Source: Diacronema lutheri (taxonomy: Eukaryota; Haptophyta; Pavlovophyceae; Pavlovales; Pavlovaceae). From it: a stretch of 64,000 nucleotides of DNA. The position numbers and the translations under genes are program-made. Within the stretch, counting starts at the first letter, position 1. Each line of letters opens with the position of its first letter. Location of the stretch: contig JAGTXO010000002.1 of the NCBI GenBank assembly GCA_019448385.1, positions 1,178,001-1,242,000 of the forward strand. Direction: 5' to 3'. Shown piece after piece: positions 10,085-19,990 of this stretch. Under the pieces are notes generated by a model. It was not told where the DNA came from, made no database searches, and worked only from the letters and a program-made list of their open reading frames with translations.

Positions 10085-13052
10085 TCGCCCTCGTCGCCGG
10101 CACGCGGCGGCGGTGGCGGCGGTGGCGGCGCGGCCACGGCGGCGGCAGCAGCGGCAGCGGCGGTGGTGGTGGCGGCGGCGGCGCCCAGCGCGGGCGGCGG
10201 AGGTGGCGGCGGCGGCGGAACGGCGGCAGCGGCGGCGGCGTCTGCGGCGGCCTTGGCGCCGCGCGTCTGCCGCGGCGCTTCGGCAGCGCGATCGCGGCTG
10301 CCCCCGCCGCGCACCGCGCCCGCCCCGGCGCAGGCGCCGCTCGGCGCACGCCCGCTGACCGCGCCAGTCAACGCGACGCGGAGGTGCTCGCCAACAGCGT
10401 ACATGTCCGCCACGCTGAACGTGCGCGGCGCGGATGCACCGCCCGCCGCAGCGAGCGCGGCGTCGTTGAGCGCGCCCACCACGGCGAGGCCGCACGTCGC
10501 GCCACGCTGCGCCGCGTTGTCGAGCAGCCGCGCGCGGCGCACGGGCAAGACGTCGAGGCCCGCCGCGTGCAGCGTGGCGGTTATCGACCTGGCACGCTTG
10601 AGCGCCTGCCTGCTCGGCGACGCGAGCGTGTCGACAAGCACCGCGTCGTAGCGATGCTCGCCCGCGCGCGCGACGCGCACGAGGCGCAACGCGGTGAAAT
10701 GGCCGGAGGCGGGCGGCGTGCCATCGTCACTGCCCGCACCGCCGCGCCCGCCCGGCGGGCTCCACATGCCGATGACCGCCTGCGTCGTCGCCTCGCTGTG
10801 CAGGCGGTGCAGCAGCGCGGCGCGCTCGGCGCCGTCCTGGAACACCGCGGGCTGAGCGGCAAGCGGTACGTGGCAGACGCGCCCTTCGCCGGCCTGCCCG
10901 TGCACGCGCAGCACGACCTCGCAGCAAGCGTCCACAGTGGAGGCGAGCATGTCGCCGCCCGCAATGCAGTCCACCTCTGCCTGCGGGATGCCGGCGCGCG
11001 CGGCGGCATCGGCCAGCCGGAGCGCAGCCGCGTCGCCCGCCCACGCGAGCAGCGCCGGGGCGGCGGACTGGACGTCGCGCTGCGCCACGGCGGGCTCGGC
11101 CGCGGCGGGCTGGGCAGCGGCTGGCTCGGCAGCGGCGGGCTGGGCGGGGGCTGGCGCGGCGGCGGTGGGCTCGGCGGCCGACGATTGCGTGGCAGGCTGC
11201 GGCGCGGCCAAGGCGGCGGTCGGGCGGGCGGCGGAGGCGAAGGCGGCCCATGCGGCGGCCGAGCACACGGCGACGAGCCAAAAGGCGGTGGCTGCAGACG
11301 GGCGAGCGGCCGGAGCAATGGCGGCCCGGACGGCAGAGGCGGCGACGACACTCGCGAAGATGCCGACGGCGCACCGGACAGTGGCGACGGCGACGGCGGC
11401 ACCGGCACACGGGCGGCGGTGGGGGCTGTCGGGCTCGGCGGCAGGCTCGGCGGCATGCTCGGCCGAGGGCCGATCGGTGCGCGACGGCGGGCTGCGACTC
11501 GCGCGGCGGAGCGGCTGCGGTGCGTGCTGGCCGCCCGTCGCGCACCTGCGCTTGCGCTCGCGGCGCGCGTCGCCGCCACGCAATCGGCGGCCGACAGCCC
11601 GCTCTGACCTGTCGATTGATCTCCGCAGCCGGTCGCGCGCGCGCTTTGCCGCCCGCCGTGCGCGCCGCGGCGGTGCGCGCGGGCACTGGTCGGGCGAGCT
11701 GCGCGCGGCAGGCTCGCAGCAGCCGCCGTCGCGTGCGTGCGCGCAGCCTCGGTCGCACGGCGCGCAAACGAGGTCGTCGGCGCCATCGACGCCGTCGAGG
11801 CCGTCGCCGCGCGCTGCGGCTGCGAGCGCGCGTGCCACGCCGTCGTCGCCGGCCGCCGGCGCCGCTGCGGCGGCCGCGGCGTCGGCTGCACGGCGCTCGG
11901 GCTGCGGCTCGAGCGGCGGGACGGCGCCGGCCGCCGCGGGCGGCGCCGTGTCGAGCGGAGCAGCCGCGGCGCGCGCGCGCGCGCGCGCGCACCCTTTGCG
12001 CCTACCGCGAGACGCCACCCGCGCGGGCGCCACGCGCGCCGCGGCTCGGCGGCCGCGCGACCGGCGGTGCCGGGCGTGGCGGCGAGCGCAGCGCTCGAAC
12101 TTGCGTCTGGCTCGGTGGCGGCGAGCCGGCGCAGTTGCCGCGCAATGCAGGGCTGCACGTCGAGGTGCGCCTCGTCGAGTCGCGAGAGGAGCTCGCGCGC
12201 GCGAGTGCCGAGCGCGGCGCCGTCGCACTCGGCACGCGCGCCCGCCGGAGCCACCGAGCCTTCGGGGTCGCGCGGCGCGAGCAGCTCGCGCGCAGTCGCG
12301 AGCAGCTCCGCCTGCTCGGCGGTGGGGATGCAGGCGCGGCGCAGCGCGAGCTCTGTGTGCGCGGGCAGGTGGGCGCCCACGGCCTCGGCGTGCATGAGTA
12401 GCGCGCGCGCCTCCGCAGGTGCGTCCGCCTCGCCCATCTCGGACGCGGCGAGCACGCCCGCCGCCTCAGCGGCGAGCGCGAGCCGCGGCGACGCGAGGTC
12501 GCGCAGCGACCGCAGCAGGTGCGGAGGCAGCGCGTGGCCACGCGCCTTGACGCGCTCGAGCAGGGCGCGCGCGCGCGCTGCATCGTCCGCAGAGCCCAGC
12601 GCGCACTGCTCGATCAGGCGGCCGGCCGCGCGCTTGTCCTCGCGAAAAAGCTGCTCGCGGTGGAGCGCGCGGCGGGTCTCGCGCTTGGCGAGCGCGTCGG
12701 CACGCGCCCTGCAGCCCTCGTCGGCGGCGGCGGCGAGCTCGGCAACGCCGCCAGGCTCGGTGGCGGCGGCAAGCGTGGCGGCGACGGCGCCTACCTCAGC
12801 GGCAGCAATGCGGTCGTCAGCGCGCTTGGCGGCAGCGCATTTGACGGCGGGCTGGTCGGCTGGCTTGGCGTCAGGCACGGTGGGAGGCTGGGCCGTGGAC
12901 TGGGCGGCGGGCTCGGCGGTGGGCTTGGCAGCGGCTGGCTTGGCGGCGGGCTCGGCGGCGGGCTGGGCGGCGGGCTGGGCGGCGGCGGGCTCGGTGGCGG
13001 GCACGTCCGCCTCGGCCAACAAGAGCGGCTCGAAGCGGTTGCTCGCGCGCAT
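1..13052 (-). CDS. giant multidomain protein with YqaJ-type nuclease, chromodomain and C-terminal Fanzor nuclease (3' end off window)
   Basis: Proposed exons are 13052-11993, 11885-1321 and 1192-1 (continuing past the edge), more than 4,270 codons. Both introns (11992-11886 and 1320-1193) start GTGCGCGCG, end GCAG and restore frame. Domains by residue: three helical repeats of about 60-70 residues (about 160-320); a papain-fold-like segment (about 680-870) with GHFTALRL, VDTLAS and ATCGLAVV as candidate His, Asp and Cys; a long Ala/Pro-rich linker (about 900-970); a YqaJ/lambda-exonuclease-type PD-(D/E)xK domain (about 2250-2370) with SPDGLAIL, VLVEVKT and HRDQLQLGM; a chromodomain (about 3438-3490) with FRIRWRGYDESADTWEPE; and a Fanzor/TnpB-like domain from about 3800. 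The Fanzor part has PLRTHNVPRN, a RuvC-I motif DPNMGN (Asp codon 670-668) and a RuvC-II/zinc-finger motif EPYTSMHC (Glu codon 124-122). RuvC-III lies off the window. The start at 13052 is the first in-frame ATG below a 9-bp repeat. It could instead be two genes, with Fanzor separate. Confidence 0.7.
2470..2630 (-). other. chromodomain segment of the giant protein
   Basis: The minus-strand frame reads YEVEAVVDERR, then FRIRWRGYDESADTWEPE, then a helix LVAQFRK. This is the chromodomain pattern of an aromatic cage and a three-stranded sheet followed by a C-terminal helix. Chromodomains bind methylated histone tails, and in transposon proteins they can steer integration. Here it lies about 560 residues before the Fanzor RuvC-I motif in the same frame. 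Confidence 0.8.
5840..6190 (-). other. YqaJ/lambda-exonuclease-type nuclease segment
   Basis: The segment has the order expected of a YqaJ-type PD-(D/E)xK nuclease: an N-terminal helix with a GEAVALRKLA-like Glu, then SPDGLAIL, then VEVKT giving the ExK pair, then HRDQLQLGMHVLG, the Gln-containing helix typical of the family. Such enzymes are 5'-3' dsDNA exonucleases of phage-type recombination systems and also occur in eukaryotic mobile elements. All expected catalytic residues appear present. Confidence 0.7.
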
Positions 13053-13138
13053 GCTGGCGCGCGGATGGCTCGGCGGCAGAGCAGCGGGCCGAACGCCAGC
13101 GCCCGCGCCGAGGCCTGGCCGCGCTGGCTGCCAGGGCT

Positions 13139-13263
13139 GCTCGCGCTGCTCGCGCTGCTCGCGCTGCACGCGCTGCACGCGCTGCTCGCGCTGCTCGCGC
13201 TGCTCGCGCTGCTCGCGCTGCTCGCGCTGCTCGCGCTGCTCGCGCTGCTCGCGCTGCTCGTGC
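13139..13263. repeat. 9-bp tandem repeat (gctcgcgct)n
   Basis: About 14 imperfect copies of a 9-bp unit lie between the proposed start of the giant gene and the end of the ubiquitin-protease-like gene. The minus strand could encode Glu-Gln-Arg repeats in frame with the giant gene, but no ATG precedes them in that frame. I treat it as an intergenic minisatellite or 5' leader. Confidence 0.8.
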
Positions 13264-13323
13264 TGCGGGCACCACGTGCGCTTGCGCCAGTTGTGCTGCG
13301 CATCCCCGCCCTCCGCTGCCGGC

Positions 13324-14930
13324 TCAAAATTTGCGCATGCCCAGATTTGGCCGCGCCCAACAATTGGCGTGCGCTGGTCCTGCGCGCGGCCGGCGGGCAA
13401 GAGGTCGGGCGGGCGGGAGGCGTAGGGGATGCGTGAGGGTGCTGCACGCTATACGCGCAAACTTTACCTGGCGCGAACGCAAGCGCCGGGCGCCACGCTG
13501 TGGACAGCGGACGGCGTGCGCGTGCGAGGCACTCACCGCCATTGGCAATGCGCGCGTCGCGGAGACAACTTGGCGGGCCTCGCACGCAGCTGGGCCGATC
13601 GCCGCCGCAGAGGTGTCTGCAGCCGTCTCCGCGATGCCGATCGTCGCATCTGTTGGCACCGCTGCCATCTGCCGCACCCGCGACCAGGCTGCCGACAGGG
13701 TCGGCGCGTCGGGCGCCGAGCTCGGCCACGCAGGCGATGCGGCCGACGGCGGTGACGCTGAGCCCAGCGCCGGGTCCAACGGTTCCGCGTCGAGCCGGCT
13801 GTAGAAGAGCATGCTCGCACCACTTGCCCACGCCAGCGCGTCGGACTGAGACAAGTTGTGCATCTGCGCGGGCAACGCGCGTGCGTGCGGCAGGCGCGCG
13901 GCGCGAGCTTTCAGGCCACGCGCGCGTGCCGCGCGGGAGGACGGGGCGGCTGCGGCTGCGATCAACCGCCGGTCGCGGCGCCAAGCGGCCGTGCGCGCCG
14001 CCGCACGTTGTCGTCGTCGCACAGAAACCAAGCCCCGTTGCGGAGCACGATGGCGACAAGGTGCCCGCTCGTCGACTCCTCGCCCAAGTGCACGACGGCG
14101 GCGACGAGGAGGTAGTCGCGCCCGCCGAGTAGCAGCCGCGGCGCGCACACGAACGCGTGCTTGTTCTTGCACTGCGAGCCATTGCCGCGCGTCGTGCGCG
14201 GCACCTCGACGGCAATGCTGGCTGGCATGAGCACGTCCGAGCGGCACGCGTCCGGGCTGCCACCCTGCGGCGGCCCAGCGACGCCCCCCAGAGCGTGTGC
14301 GAGCGTGCGCGCCGCATCGCCGCCAATGCTGACGAGGATGGCGATGCCCTCACCGCGCTCGCTCGAGGCCACAGCGATCGGCTCGAGCACTACGCGTCTG
14401 TCGTCTTCGAAGGCAGCAGCGAGCCCGGGCACTCGGCCGAGTAGCATCTGGAAGAACTCAGCAGCGTCCTGCTGCGTCCCTCGCGTGCCACGGCCCAAGA
14501 TGACGTCGACGACGGACACAAGACACAGCTGTGCCGGCGCCTCGGTGTCCTCGAGCAGCGTGCCAAAGTCCCGAAAAAGCGCCTTCTCGACTCTTCCCGC
14601 ACGGCGCGAAGCGGAGCGGGGCATCGGACGGAGCACGTTCAAGGCGACGAGCGATTGCGCGAGGGCGTTCACGTAGCACGCGTTGCCCTCGTTTTTCACG
14701 CCTGCGCCGCGCCGCGCAGCGCCGGGTGTGCGGGGTGCGCACGCAAGGTTTACGGCGGGTCGGAGAGAGGCCGACTGGGAACGCGCCGAACCCGGCGAGC
14801 CGTGCAGGCGCTCACCACGCGGCACGTCGGGCACTCTCACCGGCCACATCGGGCCGATGAACGCGCCCCCCACAGGCTGCCGGCCGACGACTCGGAAGTT
14901 GCTCCAGGCGCTGCGCCGTGCACGCGTCAT
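13324..14930 (-). CDS. ubiquitin-specific protease (C19)-like protein
   Basis: Proposed exons are 14930-14007 and 13863-13324, with a 143-bp intron (GTGCGG...GCGCAG); about 487 residues. The Cys box reads GVKNEGNACYVNAL, close to the USP consensus Gly-Leu-x-Asn-x-Gly-Asn-Thr-Cys-Tyr, with GTQQDAAEFF following. The His box has YLLVAAVVHLG, then GHLVAIVLRNGAWFLCDDD, and exon 2 supplies the closing strand ASGASMLFYSR. Joining the exons completes the USP fold, which supports the intron. USPs remove ubiquitin or ubiquitin-like tags. The catalytic domain is shorter than in typical USPs and the zinc-binding fingers are not obvious. The start is uncertain: 14849 is an alternative ATG. The gene precedes the giant Fanzor gene on the same strand and may belong to the same element. 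Confidence 0.72.
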
Positions 14931-15934
14931 GCGCGCGCTGTTGCGGGCTACGCAGCAGAAACGACGGGGGAATAGGCGAGCGAGGGTTGGGCGCAGATCA
15001 GCGTGGTGGCGCGGCAAGACGAGCGCGCGCCGGGCGCCTGGCGCGGAGGCGCCCCGCGCGAGGACGCGAGCCGCTTCTCGCACCGGACGGGCGCCCACGC
15101 GCAAACCGGCTTTAGAGGGCCAGATGGATGGTGGCCGATGACGAATCAGCGCGGCACCCGCCTTTGAAAAAGGGCGTCGCGGCACTGCCCGAAAGCGGTA
15201 CGGACGAGCCGGGCGCCATGCATGGAACGATGCGACGGCGGCGTGAGCGCGGGACGATCTTGCCCAGGCAATTGTGCGCGTTCAGCGGGCGGCGCGCGCG
15301 TTGCGCGTGACGGGGCGCCGAGCGGCACACCGGCGGGGACCCGCTCGCCGCTGCCGTGGCATCCTCCGCTGCCGGCGTGCTGGCACGCACGCGCATTGCC
15401 GGCGCGAGGGGACGGCGAGTGCGCCTCGGCCGAACAGGCGCGAACGTTACGCCCGAGCGCGTGGCCGAGCACCGGATGGAAGCATGCTTCGTCATGCGGC
15501 GGCGACCCGCGCCGATTGCACGCAGCGCCGGCCTAGGCGCGCATCCGCCCGACGCGGATTTGGACGACGCGTCGACCGGCACGCCGAGCGTCTGCGTCTG
15601 CCTCGCGGCCGGTCGCGCCGGCCCCTCTTCGGCTCGCGGCCGCACGTGCGCCGCGCGCCGCTTCGGCGCGCGGCGCGGCGCGCCTGGAACGCGCGGAACA
15701 TACGCGCGGTGCGCGGGCACGCCCGCAACGCGCCATTTTAGCGCGAGCAGTTCGGCAAGCTTGCAGCTCGCGAGCAGCCGGGCATGTGCCGCGGACACAC
15801 AGTTCGCTGTGTGCGCCGGCCGCGACGACACGGCGTAGCGGCGCGAGGCTGGCGGCCGGGGCCACGGGCGTAATCGTGGCGCGACGCCATGGCATGAGTA
15901 ATAAATCCATGAGTAATAAATCACGGGCCCAAGC
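14931..15934. other. about 1 kb with no supported gene
   Basis: Several open frames cross this stretch, but all read as Arg/Ala-rich low-complexity sequence without motifs, as expected by chance in such GC-rich DNA. The only distinct feature is the 15-bp tandem duplication at 15893-15922. Confidence 0.5.
15893..15922. repeat. 15-bp perfect tandem duplication with two AATAAA motifs
   Basis: CATGAGTAATAAATC occurs twice back to back. It is AT-rich against a very GC-rich background and places AATAAA hexamers at 15900 and 15915 on the plus strand. No plus-strand gene is seen ending here, so a polyadenylation role is only a possibility. Confidence 0.7.
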
Positions 15935-18225
15935 TCACGCGCTGTACGGCCTCTCCCGCATGGCGTGTCGGATCCGCCCCGCAGCCAGGACCGCATTTTC
16001 GCTCGGCCACGCAGCGGACCACGGCGCGTTGTGCGCGCCCGGCGCGAGTGGTGCGAGTGGCGGGCCAAGCCGCGTCGCCCACGGAGCCCGCCCCCGGCTC
16101 GGCGGCACCGCTACCGCTTGCTCGCCGGGCCGCGCACCGCCGTCGCCGCCGCTGCGCGCTTGCCCTGCTTGCCGGCAGGCGGCGGCGGCGGCGGCGGCTG
16201 AGGTTGCGGCAGCGGCGCGAGCGCGACGCCGGACGGCGGCAGCGCCGACGGCACGCGCGCGGCGGCGACCCACGCGGCGTCGGGCAGCGCGCCGGCTTGA
16301 GGCCCCTGCTTGCCGGCCGCATTGGCGCCGCCCTGCGCGCCCTAGAAGGGCGCGCAGGTACGCGGGCCAGTCGCGCGGCGCGCGGTGTTGGCGAGCACCC
16401 GCCGGCTGCGCGTCGGCCGCGAGCGGCGCGGCGGGCGTCGCGCCGGCGGGTGCTGGGCAGCACCGCGCGCCGGCGTCGCGCCCGCCGCCAGCGCGCCGCC
16501 CGCCGCCGGCGCCGCGCGCGCCGTCCGAGCCGCGCCCGCCGCGCCCGCCGCCACCGCGCGCCGCCGCCGCGCATTCGCGCGCGGCGGCGACGGCGGCCGC
16601 GGCGAACGCCGCCGCCGCCGCCGCCGCCTCGCCACCGCTGACCGCGCGGAGCACCTCTTTGAAGACGACGGTGCGCGTCACAGGGTCCGGGCCAAGCGCA
16701 AAGCGGATGCGCGACGCGTGCCCGACGCGCGAAGCGGCCACGTAGAGCTGGCCGTGCGTGAAGCACGGCTCGGCGAGCCACACGCCCGCGCACCCGAGCG
16801 CTTGACCCTGCGCCTTGTTACGCCGGCCGCACCGGGAACTGGCGGTGCAGCCATGCAAACGCGAACGTGCCCTCGTCGGGCGAGTGGTGGCCGATGCGCG
16901 CGATGAGCACGGTGCTGTCGCGCCCGGCGGCCGCGCCGGGTCGCGCGCACTCGAGCAGCCGGCCGCCGGCGCGCACGCCGCGCACGACCAGCCGCGTGCC
17001 GCTGCACAGCCCCTCGCCGAGCGAGAGGAGGCGAGTGGCTACGAGCTCCGCCGGGTAGGCCGAGACGCCTCGGGCAGCTGCACGGGATCGAGCGGGAATG
17101 CGCCGGGCATGGCCCCCGCAGGCGGCACCGCCGCGGGAAAGGCGCCGTCGCCGAGGCTGCGCGGCAGCTTCGCCCACTCGCCCGCGCCGAGCGCGTCGCC
17201 CGTGTCGCGCGCCGCGTTCGAGGCGCGAGAGTTCTCGACCAAGGCGTACGGCCGATCGTGCTGCCACGATGCCGAGTACTCGAGGCAGGAGCGCACGATC
17301 TGCGCGCGCGAGCCGCGCCGCACCACCGGCAAGCACTGGCAAAAGTCGCCGGCGAGCAGCAACGTCTTGCCGCCGAAGCGCTCGTCGACGCCCGTCACGT
17401 CGCGCAAACACCGATCGAGCGAGTCGAGGCGGCCCCGCTTCTGCATCGGCGCCTCGTCCCCCACGATCATTCGCCGCGGCGGCCACGGAGCGCCCGCGCT
17501 CGGAGCGCGGCACGCCATTGAACGGCTTGCCCGTCCGAGTCGGCGCCGACGGGCACCTTGAAGGTCGAGTGGAAGGTGCGGCCGTCGGGCAGCAGCGTGG
17601 CGGCGACGCCCGAGGACGCGCACACGACGACCGCGTGCCCATCCGCGCGCACGGCGGCGATGATGGCGCGCTCGACGAACGTCTTGCCCGTGCCGCCCGG
17701 CGCGTCGCAAAAGTGCAGCCGGTCGCCCACGCCGCGCAGCGCCGAGTCGACGACCGCGCCGTGGAGCGCGCGCTGCTGGCCGGTCTCGGCCATCGCCGCG
17801 CGCGCCGCCGCCGCGCTCGCAGCCTGCTCGGCGCGATCGTAGCCCTGCGCGCGCGCGAGCTCGCGCCCGCCCGGCCCGGCCGGCGCGCGCGCCGTGCGCA
17901 GACCGGCCACCGCCGCGAGCGCCGCCGCGCGCTCGCGCTCGTCGGGCACGTACAGCCCCGTGGAGTCGAACGTGTCGGCCCAGGCGGCCACGCTGTACGA
18001 GGCGAAGGCGTCCGAGCCGGGCTGCGGCCGCTGCTCGGCGCGCTTCGGGAGCATGACCCCGCACACGTTCCACTTGGTGCCAAACATCGAGCCCGTGAGC
18101 CCCGTGTAGACGCAGTCGAGCTGCGTGGCGATGGCGCAGACGTCCTCGTGCCGGATCTCGTCGACCGGTTCGCCATCCGTGGCGTCCAGGATGGCGACTG
18201 CGCCCGGGCCGTGACGCCGCGGCGT
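15935..18225 (-). pseudogene. broken Pif1-type helicase remnant
   Basis: Minus-strand segments in several frames carry, in order, GSMFGTKWNVCGVMLPKR, the Walker A stretch DAPGGTGKTF, VCASSGVAATLL, the Walker B-like GDEAP, LLLAGDFCQCLPV, then GTRLVV, QFPVRPA, NKAQGQ and LYVAASRVG. That is the motif order of Pif1 helicases, including the type in Helitrons. About three breaks separate the segments, so it is a fossil. No HUH nuclease domain was seen, so a Helitron origin is not shown; another large mobile element is equally possible. It lies beside the foldback element at 18357. Confidence 0.75.
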
Positions 18226-18308
18226 CGTTCGGCTGCGTCACGGAGGAGCGCCATCCGTGCGCCACGGAGGAGCGGCAGGACCACGACGCGGCGTGACGCT
18301 GGACGACG

Positions 18309-18356
18309 CCATGCTGTCGAGGCGCCATGCTGTCGAGCCGCCATGCTCCGAGGCGC
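18309..18356. repeat. three imperfect 16-17-bp tandem repeats
   Basis: GCCATGCTGTCGAGGC and two variants run head to tail directly against the left arm of the foldback element. Confidence 0.65.
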
Positions 18357-18671
18357 CGCCGCTTTCTAAAAGGGTGTAGGGTGTAGGGTGTAGGATGCAA
18401 AACAAGCCCTCCCCACATTTGGGCCCGACGTCATTCCTTCTTTCGTCACAGCGTCATTCCTTCTCCCCCCGATGGGACTTTCATAACCGTACTTATCCTA
18501 CACCCTACACTATGCAAATACCTAGAGAATAGATACATCCTACACTAAGTAAAGGTACTCGTATGTGAGTAACGTCACGGCTTCGAAGAAGGAATGACGT
18601 CGGGCCCAAATGTGGGGAGGGCTTGTTTTGCATCCTACACCCTACACCCTACACCCTTTTAGAAAGCGGCG
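18357..18671. mobile_element. foldback/MITE-like element with 86-bp inverted repeats
   Basis: Bases 18357-18442 and 18586-18671 are inverted repeats that match along their length as far as I could check by eye. Each arm carries three copies of a 7-bp unit, GGGTGTA on the left arm and its complement on the right. The 143-bp centre is AT-richer than its surroundings and holds partial copies of the arm motif (TCCTACACCCTACAC near 18489). It has no coding capacity, as expected of a non-autonomous inverted-repeat element. No clear target duplication is visible at its borders. Confidence 0.9.
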
Positions 18672-19088
18672 CCGAAGGTGGGAGGATGCCACCCGTATGC
18701 GCGCGTTTGAACGTGCGCGGACGGCCGTTGGCTTCGCGCCCTTTCGCCCACGGTTTGCGCGCCAACGGACCAGTCCTCCGCGGGCGCCGCGCATCGTCTC
18801 AGGGGCGGTCGGTGTGGTACGCCGCGCGCATCGTCAGCGCCGCGGCGTCGAGCTCGGCGAGCGAGGGCGCGTACGTGACGCCGCTCAGCACCTCGTCCGC
18901 GCCCGCCCTCGTCGCGCTCGCCGCCTCCGCAGTGCGCGCAGGCGGCTTCGTGACGGCACGCGAGGCCACGCCGCGCGCCGCAGGTGCCTTCGCGCGCTGC
19001 ATCGTCTGTCTGCCGGTCCGACGCGCTCTGCTCTGAACGAACGGACGGCACGCCCGACGAGATCTCGTCGCGTGCACGCTCGCACAGC

Positions 19089-19921
19089 ATGTACCCCCAG
19101 AACGTCTCCGAGCTGCTGCCCGACGAGATCTTCGGCGACGAGCTGCTCGTCGACCGGCACTACCGCGTGCGCATCCTTCAGCGCGTCGCCCGCCGCCGCG
19201 ATGCGGCCGAGGCCAACTTTTGGCTCGACGGCGGGCCCGCCGACTCGGTCGTCGGCGCGTGCATGTGCGGCCGAATCTACGCGCTCAAGTGCATGGGCCG
19301 GCTCGTCCGCGGCGCCCGGATCCTCGCGCTGCTGCGCAAAAATGTGGCGCTCGCCACGTGCCGCGCACACCTCATGGGCCACATGCTCCAGCGCATCGTC
19401 GGCGACAGCGGCGTCGCGCGGCTGCTGCAGCTGGTTGCAGCTCGTTCGCGAGGATCACGACACGCTCAACGCCGAGCACCAGGCCTTGGAAGCACAGCAT
19501 GACACCGGCCAAGTCATGCGACGGCATGTGCGCGCGCGCCGACGCGCTCTCCAAGGACCTCGCACGGGCGCACGAGCACGCTCACAAGCTCGATGGCTAT
19601 CTGGTGTGGTGCAGCGAGCGCCTCGGTGAGAGTGACTCTTTCAACGGAGCGCTCGAGAACCTGAACACGCGGTGCAGCATGAGATGTGCTGGCTCCACGC
19701 CGAGATGTCGTCGCTCGTTGCGAGTTCGCCCGAGGCTTACGCGAACGACAGCGAGGCCACCGACTTCAAGGACCACGGCGTGTGCGTCGAGTTCGATGTC
19801 TTCAACCGCGACGGGGTCGAGGGCGCGCCCGTGCCCGCGACCGCGCCCACGAAGGCAGAGCCGGGCATCGAGTCCGAGTGCATCGCGCCCGCACAGGCAG
19901 AGCCGGGCAGCGAGTCCGAAG

Positions 19922-19954
<33 letters not shown>

Positions 19955-19990
19955 GGCAGAGCCGCGCACCGAGCCCAAGTGAGCCAACGT
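19089..19990 (+). pseudogene. decayed unrecognised gene, coiled-coil-like
   Basis: The segment starts with MYPQNVSELLPDEIF and continues through protein-like sequence with normal composition (VDRHYRVRILQRVARRR, RLVRGARILALLRKN). It then reads as helical, coiled-coil-like sequence (VREDHDTLNAEHQALEAQ) and an acidic Pro/Glu/Ser-rich tail with PAQAEPGSESE repeats. The sensible frame changes at least three times within 900 bp without intron-like borders, so it appears broken. I do not recognise the family. Confidence 0.45.

Larger units (their letters stand above)
1..18225 (-). mobile_element. putative Fanzor-bearing giant mobile element (limits unknown)
   Basis: The giant Fanzor/YqaJ/chromodomain gene, a ubiquitin-protease-like gene and a broken Pif1-type helicase lie head to tail on the minus strand with no host housekeeping gene between them. 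Fanzor proteins are known passengers of eukaryotic transposons and of some large DNA viruses. YqaJ nucleases, Pif1 helicases and Ulp1-like proteases also recur in mobile elements. I see no terminal repeats at this scale, and the left end is outside the window, so treating the three genes as one element is inference. No capsid gene was recognised. Confidence 0.35.

Noticed and set aside
13064-13400. Extension of the giant protein through the Glu-Gln-Arg repeat
   Set aside because: The frame is open, but only TTG or GTG could start it. The repeat is a 9-bp minisatellite more likely to be untranslated.
14707-14747. A possible intron just before the USP Cys box (GTGCGC...GCGCAG)
   Set aside because: It would be only 41 bp and removing it breaks the frame into the Cys box.
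15935-18225. Calling the helicase remnant a Helitron
   Set aside because: No HUH Rep domain and no Helitron-type ends were seen, so only the Pif1-type helicase is claimed.
18370-18400. A telomere or subtelomeric end suggested by GGGTGTA repeats
   Set aside because: Only three units per arm, inside an inverted-repeat element with genes on both sides.
19840-19990. A functional acidic-repeat protein
   Set aside because: The repeats belong to the end of a decayed frame and run into sequence without coding character.
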